From contig CAMWKY010000167.1 in assembly GCA_947174965.1 (NCBI GenBank), positions 1 to 5,257 on the forward strand: a stretch of 5,257 nucleotides of DNA, written 5' to 3'. Below the pieces are notes generated by a model. It had not been told where the DNA came from. It saw nothing but the letters and a program-made list of their open reading frames with translations, and made no database searches. Of this stretch, positions 1 through 5,257 are shown in pieces. Numbering within the stretch: the stretch's first letter is position 1; every line of letters begins with the position of its first letter. A program made the translations under genes and the position numbers. The DNA is from an uncultured Ruminococcus sp. Its GTDB lineage: Bacteria > Bacillota > Clostridia > Oscillospirales > Ruminococcaceae.

Positions 1-40
1 CAGCAACATTTATTGAAAACAATTAAAGGAGTAAAAAAAT

Positions 41-451
41 ATGAAAAAATCAGAACATACAAGATGTTACACATATTTTCGTATAGTCGGCACTTTTAAT
101 CCTGATATAGTATCAGAAATGCTTTGTCTTGTTCCTGATAAATCCCATAAAATCGGTGACATCAGAAAGAACGGTAAAAAATACGATTTCGCTGTATGGC
201 ATTATGGGTACTGCAAAGATTATGATATATATGTTACTAATCAAATGCAGAAAACTATTTCTCATCTGCTGTCAAAAACTGATATACTAAAAGAAATCAA
301 GCAAAAATATGATGTTAATTTCTATCTGGAAGTAGTGCCTACAATTGTCTGCGGTGAGACTATGCCTTGTTTAGCACCTTCGTTAGATGTAATGAAATTC
401 TGCTGTGATACGCAAACTGAAATTGATATAGATTTATATGCTGATTTTTAA
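41..451 (+). CDS. DUF4279 domain protein
   Basis: This is a complete 136-residue protein, probably cytosolic, with no signal peptide or membrane segment. It resembles the DUF4279 family along its whole length. The visible marks are an early YFRIVG strand followed by F-N-P-D (residues 13-22), the KIGD-x-RKNGK-x-Y turn (37-48), a W-H-Y-G motif around W53, a helix DILKEIKQKY (81-90), the strand LEVVP (96-100), and the acidic IDIDLY end (128-133). The start is supported by an AAAGGAG Shine-Dalgarno at 25-31, nine bases before the ATG. The molecular function of the family is not established; I recall members near polymorphic-toxin loci, where an immunity role has been proposed, but nothing in this window tests that. 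The next gene starts 85 bases downstream behind its own promoter, so it is probably not in the yloU operon. Family call fairly confident, role unknown. Confidence 0.8.
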   Translation: MKKSEHTRCYTYFRIVGTFNPDIVSEMLCLVPDKSHKIGDIRKNGKKYDFAVWHYGYCKDYDIYVTNQMQKTISHLLSKTDILKEIKQKYDVNFYLEVVPTIVCGETMPCLAPSLDVMKFCCDTQTEIDIDLYADF

Positions 452-474
452 GTCAAAAAAATTATAATCAGCTA

Positions 475-503
475 TTGTAAAATCATAAATAATATGATAT
501 AAT
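475..503 (+). promoter_or_regulatory. Sigma-A promoter of the yloU-yloV operon
   Basis: TTGTAA (475-480), a 17-base spacer and a perfect TATAAT (498-503) give a good housekeeping promoter. Transcription would start near 510, about 27 bases before the yloU ATG. An AAGGAAG ribosome site at 521-527 lies nine bases before that ATG. No operator-like palindrome is visible between the promoter and the gene. Confidence 0.65.
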
Positions 504-536
504 AAAATATATTTTGTAATAAGGAAGTGTGCTTAT

Positions 537-893
537 ATGGTCACTGTTGAAAATCATATCGGAAAAATTTCCGTTTCAGAGGGCTATCTTACTGAACTTA
601 TCCGCCATGCTGTCTGCGACTGTTTTGGTGTTGCTGATGTATGTAATGTAAATACATTCCGTTCTGCTGTCTCCTCCCTGACAAGAGGAAGACTTTTCAA
701 ACGCAAGGGTGTTGTTGTACATGAAGATAAAAACGGCGGTCTTACAATTGACCTGCATATTAAAGTAACCTATGGCACAAACATTTCTGCCGCTGTATCA
801 AGTATCACACACAAAGTAGTGTTTACTGTTGAAGAAGCTGTAAATGTGCCTGTAAATAATGTCAATGTATATGTTGATGATATGAATTATTGA
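537..893 (+). CDS. yloU: Asp23/Gls24 family (YloU-like) envelope stress protein
   Basis: This is a complete 118-residue protein of the Asp23/Gls24 (DUF322) family. It shows the family pattern from end to end: an N-terminal G-K-I-S-V-S-E-G-Y-L strand and helix start (residues 9-18), a central variable stretch, then the G-L-T-I-D-L-H-I-K-V-TYG strand (about 68-81) and the C-terminal V-x-V-x-V-NNVNVYVDDM strand (103-116). Length is normal for the family. These proteins lack enzymatic motifs. Some, such as staphylococcal Asp23, sit at the membrane through a partner and matter for envelope homeostasis; the exact role of YloU is not settled. It is followed after 15 bases by the DAK2 kinase gene, the same order as yloU-yloV in Bacillus subtilis and many Firmicutes, which strengthens the call and implies co-transcription from the promoter at 475-503. 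Confidence 0.9.
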   Translation: MVTVENHIGKISVSEGYLTELIRHAVCDCFGVADVCNVNTFRSAVSSLTRGRLFKRKGVVVHEDKNGGLTIDLHIKVTYGTNISAAVSSITHKVVFTVEEAVNVPVNNVNVYVDDMNY

Positions 894-908
894 TTTTTTG
901 GAGGTTTT

Positions 909-2561
909 ATGATAAACGGTGCTATGTTCAGAGATGCTGTTATCTCTGCCGCTATTACTATAAATAACAGAAAAAGAGAAGTAGATGAACTTAATGTCTA
1001 CCCTGTTCCCGACGGCGATACGGGGACTAATATGTCAATGACTATAGGAAATGCAGTAGACGAACTGAAAAGAATGCCTGATTCTGTTGATATTTCGGAA
1101 GTTGCATCTGTTACGGCATCTGCTCTTTTAAGAGGTGCAAGAGGAAATTCGGGTGTTATTCTTTCACTTATTTTTCGTGGGATTTCAAAGGGTTTGGCAG
1201 GTCTTTCCGAAGCATCATGCGAAAATTTTGCAGATGCTCTTGATTTAGGTGTACAGGCAGCATACAAGGCTGTTATGAAGCCTGTTGAGGGTACTATTCT
1301 CACGGTTTCAAAAGCTGCTGCAAGAAAAGCAAATGATACCGCCAAATCTGTAAGCAGTGATGTTATTTTCTGGAATGATATATGCAAAGAGGCAGAAGAT
1401 GTTCTTGCAAAAACAACAGATATGCTCCCACAACTGAAAAAAGCTGGTGTTGTTGATGCAGGCGGTATGGGTTTCACTATTATTATCCGTGAAATGAGTA
1501 ATATTTTTGCAGGCGGAAAAATCGCTGAACCTGCTGAAAAATCAGTTGCAGAAAAATCGGAAGATTCTTTTAAATCAGCTGTAAGCCAGTATGACGACAA
1601 TATAACATACACCTACTGTACAGAATTTATGCTCCGCAAAAAAGAAAACTGCCCCGACCCGTTTATGCTCCGTGCTTATCTTGAAACAATCGGAGACTGC
1701 GTTGTACTTGTTGACGATGAAAAAATAATAAAAGTCCACGTACATACTGACAATCCAGGAAATGCCCTGCAAAAAGCACTTGAGTTCGGCTGTTTTGTAA
1801 ATGACCCACGTCCGAAAATCGAAAATATGCGTATACAGCATGAAGATAAAGTAAAAGAGGCAAAAGAAATTGAGGCAGGATTTACACCTGCTGAACCTGA
1901 AAAGGATTTCGGATTTGTTGCTGTTGCGGCTGGTCATGGTATCGCATCACTTTTCAGCGATTTAGGTGCAGACGTTATTGTCAAGGGCGGACAGACTATG
2001 AACCCGTCAACAGATGATATTTTAAGGGCTATTCTTTCTGTTCCTGCACGTAATGTATTTGTACTCCCGAATAACAAAAATATAATAATGGCGGCTGAAC
2101 AGGCTGTAAAACTTACTGATAAAAGCGTATGTGTATTACAGACAAGAACTATTCCGCAGGGTATATCAGCTATGATGGCTTTTGATGAAAGTGCAGAACT
2201 GTCTGAAAACAGAATCAACATGACAAAAGCTTTTGAAAAAGTCTCAACAGGTCTTATTACATTTGCCGCAAGAAATTCAGAGTTTGAGGGTCACTCAATA
2301 AAAGAAGGTGAAATTCTTGCACTTGATAACGGCAAGCTTTCATTTACTGAAAAAGACATAAACAAAGCAGCTTATAAACTTATTAAAAAACTCACCAAAA
2401 ATAATGCAAATTATATTACTGTAATATATGGCTCTGATGTTACAGAAGAAAATGCAGAAGCACTTCAGCAGACTTTACAGTCAAAAATTGGTGACAAGGC
2501 AGAAATAATGTTTATAAACGGCGGTCAGCCTGTGTATTATTACATAATTTCAGTTGAATAA
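909..2561 (+). CDS. yloV: DAK2-domain kinase, fatty acid kinase subunit FakA-like (YloV)
   Basis: This is a complete 550-residue protein, the usual length for FakA/YloV. The N-terminal DAK2 domain (about 8-200) carries the nucleotide and Mg-binding loop V-P-D-G-D-T-G-T-N-M (33-42), the RGARGNSGVILS segment (75-86), a KPVEGTILTV segment (124-133) and VDAGG (182-186). The middle domain has Y-C-T-E-F (C237) and the V-H-V-H-T-D-N-P-G motif (H277, H279), matching the Cys/His/His zinc site reported for FakA. The C-terminal domain (about 335-550) is DegV-like, with AAGHG-I (340-345), GGQTMNPST (360-368) and LPNNKNI (386-392). Members of this family phosphorylate fatty acids held by a FakB lipid-binding partner, giving acyl-phosphate for membrane lipid synthesis; no fakB lies in this window, and the substrate here is inferred. 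Start: GGAGG at 900-904, four bases before the ATG. It is co-transcribed with yloU. Confidence 0.93.
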   Translation: MINGAMFRDAVISAAITINNRKREVDELNVYPVPDGDTGTNMSMTIGNAVDELKRMPDSVDISEVASVTASALLRGARGNSGVILSLIFRGISKGLAGLSEASCENFADALDLGVQAAYKAVMKPVEGTILTVSKAAARKANDTAKSVSSDVIFWNDICKEAEDVLAKTTDMLPQLKKAGVVDAGGMGFTIIIREMSNIFAGGKIAEPAEKSVAEKSEDSFKSAVSQYDDNITYTYCTEFMLRKKENCPDPFMLRAYLETIGDCVVLVDDEKIIKVHVHTDNPGNALQKALEFGCFVNDPRPKIENMRIQHEDKVKEAKEIEAGFTPAEPEKDFGFVAVAAGHGIASLFSDLGADVIVKGGQTMNPSTDDILRAILSVPARNVFVLPNNKNIIMAAEQAVKLTDKSVCVLQTRTIPQGISAMMAFDESAELSENRINMTKAFEKVSTGLITFAARNSEFEGHSIKEGEILALDNGKLSFTEKDINKAAYKLIKKLTKNNANYITVIYGSDVTEENAEALQQTLQSKIGDKAEIMFINGGQPVYYYIISVE

Positions 2562-2567
2562 ATAAAT

Positions 2568-2596
2568 AAAAGTCCTGTGATTTTTACAGGACTTTT
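2568..2596. terminator. Bidirectional terminator between the convergent fakA-like and LRR genes
   Basis: A perfect 11-bp stem, AAAAGTCCTGT (2568-2578) against ACAGGACTTTT (2586-2596), closes a seven-base loop. On the plus strand it begins seven bases after the kinase stop and ends in TTTT. On the minus strand it runs into TTTTATTTATTT, the better U-tract. The stop and last four sense codons of the minus-strand LRR gene (L-K-V-L-stop) are written by the right arm and loop edge, so the hairpin overlaps coding sequence. Confidence 0.8.
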
Positions 2597-4185
2597 AATG
2601 TTTCCGCATAATCGGGATATTTATCTTTTATCAATTCGCATACATCATGTGCATATTTCTGATGATTCATAAGAAAATTACTGTAAATTTCTGTACTTTT
2701 TTCATGGGATAATTGTGTACTTCTCAAAACATCTATTGCAATCAGAACTTTTGCTTTATTACTTATTCTTATTCTTCGTGTATGGTAGTAATAATACTTG
2801 CATTCATAGAATTTTGATGTAAAAATATCGTCAATGATTTCACGGTTGAAAAAATACCGCTTGTACCTGCCGTTTACCTGAGCCGAAACAGGTGCAAAGG
2901 CTTTCAGCAGTTCATTGTGCAGAAAATAGCCAATCAGACTGCTCGGCGGTATGTACTTGCAGTTATCATTTTTCCATGTAACTTTGTGAAGATTATGACA
3001 GTACGGTGAAAAAATTTCACCCTCTGCATGTATATAATCTATATAAACCGTTTCGGCATTACAGCAGTCTATAGCGTATTTTTCGACATTTTCAATAAAT
3101 GCGCCAATTTTTATATGCCTGTGCGGTAATTTCAAAGTCCATGATGGCAAATAACTTGTAATAACTTCAACGTCCGCCTTATCGCCGTTTGTGCGTACAA
3201 TATAAGGCGACAGTTTTCTTGACTTGCTGTTCACATCTTCGTTCCAGTTACCGTTCTCGTCTATACAGAAATAATTTGTATAGAAATAATTTTTAACCGT
3301 AACATAATCGGGAAAATAATAGCCATATTTTGCACCATAGCCCTCTGGCAGAATTACAAACTGATTTTTGTCAAACATTCTCATTCCACAATAACTTCTG
3401 TGGTCGTCGAAAGCGTTACGGTAGAAGTGTATTCTACTGCACGATTCAAGATTGATTTTGCTTGCACAGATTAATGAGTTCGGCAGAAATGTTATATATT
3501 TCTCATTAAATTTAAAACTGCCACATTTTACATAGGCAACTTTCAGCGGATTTCCTGCAAAACTTGTACAGATAACATCATATTCATTCGCAATCGGTGA
3601 ACCATAAAACGTTTTTCCATCAGGGATAAAATTATTATCTGTTTCAATTGCAAATCTTTTAAGTCCTGAATCCAAAAAAACAAAGTCACCAATATCTCTT
3701 ATACTTTGCGGAAAAGCAATAAATTCAAGTGAAGCACAATCTTCAAATGCCGATTTTCCTATACTTTTTACAGTTGGTGGAATATTTATCTCCGCAAGAT
3801 TTTTGCAGTCACGAAACATTCTTTCAGGTATTCTTTTTATACCGTCTGCTATCACGACTGTTTGCACGTTACTGTTGCTGAATGCACCTTTGCCGATTTT
3901 TTTGATTTTTCCATGAATATAAAGTTTAGTGAATTTGGCATTTTCAAATGCTTTATCACAAATCTCATCTACTGTCATTCCGTCGATTTTATACGGAATA
4001 ATGAGTTTTTTCGCTGATTTACCGTGATAATTTGTTATCTTGACGCTGTAATCCTTTTTTCTGAAAGAATATCCGCAAGCGACTGCCTGTTTTGATGATA
4101 ATTCAATTTCAGGTACTGAATATGATACACAATTATATTTTTCAGGAAAATATATATCAGGATTTTTGAAAAAAGTAAAAGTCAC
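2584..4185 (-). CDS. BspA-type leucine-rich repeat protein (LRR_5), no signal peptide
   Basis: I place the start at the GTG at 4185, giving 533 residues: AGGTGA at 4196-4191 lies five bases upstream and is the only good ribosome site. An in-frame ATG at 4239 would add 18 residues, but it has no ribosome site and lies inside a tRNA-like sequence. Residues about 60-175 hold five BspA-type repeats of roughly 22 residues; the clearest are V-V-I-A-D-G-I-K-R-I-P-E-R-M-F-R-D-C and I-N-I-P-P-T-V-K-S-I-G-K-S-A-F-E-D-C, with the usual IxxxAFxxC-type turn. After a long non-repeat stretch rich in Tyr and Phe, weaker repeats may return near 370-430. The C-terminal 65 residues look helical (K-A-K-V-L-I-A-I-D-V-L-R). 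No signal peptide, LPxTG motif or membrane helix is visible, so the product is probably cytosolic. Such repeats usually bind proteins; the partner here is unknown. Confidence 0.85.
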   Translation of the reverse strand: MTFTFFKNPDIYFPEKYNCVSYSVPEIELSSKQAVACGYSFRKKDYSVKITNYHGKSAKKLIIPYKIDGMTVDEICDKAFENAKFTKLYIHGKIKKIGKGAFSNSNVQTVVIADGIKRIPERMFRDCKNLAEINIPPTVKSIGKSAFEDCASLEFIAFPQSIRDIGDFVFLDSGLKRFAIETDNNFIPDGKTFYGSPIANEYDVICTSFAGNPLKVAYVKCGSFKFNEKYITFLPNSLICASKINLESCSRIHFYRNAFDDHRSYCGMRMFDKNQFVILPEGYGAKYGYYFPDYVTVKNYFYTNYFCIDENGNWNEDVNSKSRKLSPYIVRTNGDKADVEVITSYLPSWTLKLPHRHIKIGAFIENVEKYAIDCCNAETVYIDYIHAEGEIFSPYCHNLHKVTWKNDNCKYIPPSSLIGYFLHNELLKAFAPVSAQVNGRYKRYFFNREIIDDIFTSKFYECKYYYYHTRRIRISNKAKVLIAIDVLRSTQLSHEKSTEIYSNFLMNHQKYAHDVCELIKDKYPDYAETLKVL

Positions 4186-4342
4186 GGAAATCACCTGCCA
4201 TAAAAAATTAATCTGCTGGCGGAGTCGAACCGTCGTCATTCTGCTTGATAGGCAGACCGTTCTTGCGTTGAACTATGCAGACTGTCGGACGGCAAGCCGT
4301 TTCTGCTTCGTGAGGAAAGCCGTTTTCAAATAAACTACCGAT
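4186..4342 (-). promoter_or_regulatory. Long structured 5' leader of the LRR gene
   Basis: From the predicted transcription start near 4342 to the GTG at 4185 the leader is about 157 nt. In transcript order it offers UCGG (4341-4338) able to close with CCGA (4288-4285) around two hairpins: GCUUU/GAAGC with a CCUCAC loop (4320-4305), and ACGG/CCGU with a CUUG loop (4300-4289). A 73-nt tRNA-like cloverleaf follows (4282-4210), then a six-base U-run (4207-4202) and the ribosome site AGGUGA (4196-4191). Five copies of GCAGA or its complement TCTGC (4306-4302, 4281-4277, 4256-4252, 4244-4240, 4216-4212) allow competing pairings. I do not recognise it as a known riboswitch class. That it is transcribed is inferred from the promoter; that it regulates is a hypothesis. 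Confidence 0.45.
4210..4282 (-). tRNA. tRNA-like sequence, anticodon position reads AUC; divergent or decayed tRNA
   Basis: Folding gives 73 nt of tRNA layout. The acceptor is GTCTGCA/AGCAGAT (six pairs including one G-U, and an A-A clash at the base). A T-A linker leads to a D arm GTTC/GAAC with a seven-base loop, an anticodon stem TCTGC/GCAGA with loop C-T-A-T-C-A-A, a five-base variable region, and a T arm with TTCGACT loop and stem GACGG/CCGCC (one A-C clash). U33 and A37 are in place and the anticodon would be AUC (Asp codon GAU), whereas bacterial tRNA-Asp uses GUC. Other faults are: no GG in the D loop, two bases instead of one before the anticodon stem, discriminator U, and no encoded CCA. 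It sits about 60 bases below a strong promoter. It could be a pseudo-tRNA, an unusual functional tRNA, or a tRNA-mimicking domain of the LRR gene leader. Confidence 0.45.
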
Positions 4343-4348
4343 ATGTAC

Positions 4349-4377
4349 ATTATAGCATATACAAATAAAAAAGTCAA
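4349..4377 (-). promoter_or_regulatory. Near-consensus sigma-A promoter for the tRNA-like leader and LRR gene
   Basis: On the minus strand TTGACT (4377-4372), an exact 17-base spacer and TATAAT (4354-4349) match the housekeeping consensus at 11 of 12 positions, the strongest promoter in the window. Transcription should start near 4342. It begins only a few bases after the U-tract of the feoA terminator, so the two units are cleanly insulated. A promoter this strong is more typical of stable RNA or highly expressed genes than of an accessory LRR gene. Confidence 0.85.
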
Positions 4378-4380
4378 GTA

Positions 4381-4412
4381 CAAAAAATGCTGTCTCTTTT
4401 TCAGGAGACAGC
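4381..4412 (-). terminator. Intrinsic terminator of feoA
   Basis: GCTGTCTC (4412-4405) pairs with GAGACAGC (4396-4389) as a perfect 8-bp stem with an eight-base loop. One A follows, then six T (4387-4382), on the minus strand. The feoA stop codon lies in the loop (4403-4401), so the ascending arm encodes the last residues of FeoA. Confidence 0.88.
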
Positions 4413-4634
4413 TATTTTTATTCTTGATGTGTCATTTTTTCGGAGGGCGATAACTGTCCCTTTTACAAAATATGCAGTCGGGTCGCCTGAAAAACTTCTT
4501 TGCAGGCAAGTCACATATGAACCGCTTATAAATCCAAGTTCATTTAACCTATATCGCATTGAGTCACTTATTTCAAGGCTCTTTATTATACAGCTTTCAC
4601 CCTCTTTAAGCTGACTAAGATATATTTCACTCAT
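4401..4634 (-). CDS. feoA: FeoA domain protein, ferrous iron transport accessory
   Basis: This is a complete 77-residue protein, the normal size of a stand-alone FeoA with its SH3-like fold. Family marks are the L-S-Q-L-K-E-G-E start (residues 6-13), the R-x-R-L-N-E-L-G-F-I-S-G core (27-38), G-D-P (50-52), and the final V-I-A-L-R strand (61-65) followed by an I-K-I strand. FeoA is a small cytosolic partner of the FeoB ferrous iron permease; related domains also occur at the C-terminus of DtxR-type regulators, but no DNA-binding domain is present here. No feoB lies beside it: the upstream gene is unrelated and a terminator follows immediately. The start is set by AGAGG at 4643-4639, a slightly short four bases before the ATG. 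No iron-box palindrome is evident upstream. Family call is secure; which transporter it serves is unknown. Confidence 0.9.
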   Translation of the reverse strand: MSEIYLSQLKEGESCIIKSLEISDSMRYRLNELGFISGSYVTCLQRSFSGDPTAYFVKGTVIALRKNDTSRIKIAVS

Positions 4635-4658
4635 ATTTCCTCTTTAGCTTTTTTTATT

Positions 4659-4688
4659 ATTATATTCAGGAAATATTTATGGTGTGAA
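4659..4688 (-). promoter_or_regulatory. Possible promoter of feoA
   Basis: On the minus strand TTCACA (4688-4683), an 18-base spacer and TATAAT (4664-4659) give a plausible sigma-A promoter, with its -35 box inside the end of the upstream gene. The -10 sits in a very AT-rich stretch where chance matches are common. There is no clear terminator between the upstream gene and feoA, so read-through from upstream is also possible. Confidence 0.45.
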
Positions 4689-5257
4689 TAAGTCTTCATA
4701 TACAGATAACTCTGTCTTTATACCGTCCTTGTCGCCTGTAACTTTTATTGCTCTTATACGTCCGTTTATTATATTTCCAAAAGAAACAGCATCAAACAAA
4801 TCTTCTTTATTATTACCGTTATATGCAAAAAAATGCCTTTTCCATGCCCTTGACTGCATTGCATTACGGAAATGAAGTGCTTTTTCAGGTTCATAAAGAA
4901 AACGTTGGTCCAAATCAAAATATCTGTTGCGGATAATTTTTTTCTGCTTTGCCTGAATATTTTCGTGGTAAAAATTTTCATAGGTATCATCAACATCAGC
5001 CATATAAAAATCGCTCACCAGTCGCCTTGTGTTGATTTCAGAACCTTTGAAAAAAATCTTGCTGTCATCAAATTCAAGCGTTTTTTCGGGTGCATCTATA
5101 GTCATTTTAACCATGTTCTGCCCTTTTATATATGGATAAGTTCCATAAAGTTTATACGAAAGATTTACAACAGCGTCCCACATTGACGAATTTGGCTTTA
5201 CATAAATATAGCTTGTATCTGTACTTGGTTCATGTTCCACAAACGGAAGATTATAAC
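4677..5257 (-). CDS. C-terminal part of a protein of unknown family; weakly baseplate-hub-like
   Basis: The frame stays open to the window edge, so the gene starts beyond it; about 192 residues are visible. A GTG at 5240 is an unlikely start: it has no ribosome site, and the codons before it read on as Y-N-L-P-F. The residues from that GTG include S-M-W-D-A-V-V-N-L-S-Y-K-L-Y-G (about 19-33), a strand-rich stretch, then R-N-R-Y-F-D-L-D-Q-R-F-L-Y-E-P-E-K-A-L (about 104-122), and the end G-R-I-R-A-I-K-V-T-G-D-K-D-G-I-K-T-E-L-S-V. No membrane segment is visible. The SxWxAL-like helix, an Arg-rich helix and a terminal strand ending in G-I-K-T-E-L recall late-control gpD/XkdQ-type tail hub proteins of phages or contractile injection systems, but I cannot confirm this by eye and the other neighbours are not phage genes. 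It reads toward feoA with a 42-base gap. Confidence 0.7.
   Translation of the reverse strand, partial: YNLPFVEHEPSTDTSYIYVKPNSSMWDAVVNLSYKLYGTYPYIKGQNMVKMTIDAPEKTLEFDDSKIFFKGSEINTRRLVSDFYMADVDDTYENFYHENIQAKQKKIIRNRYFDLDQRFLYEPEKALHFRNAMQSRAWKRHFFAYNGNNKEDLFDAVSFGNIINGRIRAIKVTGDKDGIKTELSVYEDLFTP

Noticed and set aside
440..472. Inverted repeat GCTGATT/AATCAGC spanning the end of the DUF4279 gene, a possible terminator.
   Set aside because: The stem is only 7 bp, the loop is 19 bases, and no T-run follows, so it is not a convincing terminator in such AT-rich sequence.
998..1612. Open frame of 204 codons on the minus strand inside the kinase gene.
   Set aside because: It is a shadow of the conserved DAK2 coding region, has no family resemblance, and is Ser/Ala-rich as expected from reading the opposite strand.
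4157..4201. Short minus-strand ORF starting at the ATG at 4201 (14 residues, MAGDFRDFYFFQKS), overlapping the LRR start in another frame.
   Set aside because: It has no ribosome site of its own, and the AGGTGA lies inside it, positioned for the GTG at 4185. A leader peptide role cannot be supported.
4387..4614. Plus-strand frame of 75 codons covering feoA.
   Set aside because: feoA on the minus strand has clear family motifs; this frame begins within the feoA terminator and has no ribosome site.
4872..5186. Open frame of 104 codons on the plus strand opposite the right-edge gene.
   Set aside because: It has no ribosome site, its composition is typical of an antisense shadow (Phe/Ile-rich), and the minus-strand frame is longer and open to the edge.
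1..5257. CRISPR arrays, insertion sequences, attachment sites.
   Set aside because: No regularly spaced repeats, transposase fragments or terminal inverted repeats were seen. The tRNA-like region could in principle be an integration target, but no flanking duplicate of its 3' end is present in the window.

Overview
The window is AT-rich, with tight Shine-Dalgarno-led genes, near-consensus sigma-A promoters, a yloU-yloV (Asp23/Gls24 plus DAK2 kinase) gene pair and a BspA-type leucine-rich-repeat gene. That combination points to a low-GC Firmicute, most likely a gut-type Clostridia (Ruminococcus or relatives). The genus is inferred from style and gene content, not from a marker gene.

Left half, plus strand: a small DUF4279 protein (41-451) comes first. 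A promoter (475-503) then drives a two-gene operon: yloU-like Asp23/Gls24 protein (537-893) and a full-length yloV/fakA-like DAK2 kinase subunit (909-2561). The operon ends in an 11-bp hairpin (2568-2596) that is shared with the convergent LRR gene and overlaps its last codons.

Right half, minus strand, in transcription order: the 3' part of a gene of unknown family enters from the right edge (to 4677). Next come an orphan feoA (4634-4401) with its own possible promoter and a strong terminator (4412-4381), then a near-perfect sigma-A promoter (4377-4349). This last promoter opens a transcript of about 157 nt before the first codon of a BspA-type LRR protein (4185-2584). That leader contains two small hairpins, a 73-nt tRNA-like cloverleaf with an odd anticodon (AUC) and several missing tRNA hallmarks, a U-run, and a clear SD for a GTG start.

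The genes do not form one pathway. yloU/yloV belong to housekeeping lipid and envelope physiology, FeoA to ferrous iron uptake, and DUF4279 and the LRR protein look accessory. The most unusual item is the LRR leader. It carries a tRNA-like fold plus five alternating GCAGA/TCTGC blocks that allow mutually exclusive pairings. It could be a cis-regulatory (attenuator-like) RNA, a divergent tRNA, or a decayed tRNA gene. The longest possible reading frame of the LRR gene begins inside this RNA element, so the ATG at 4239 is probably not the real start.
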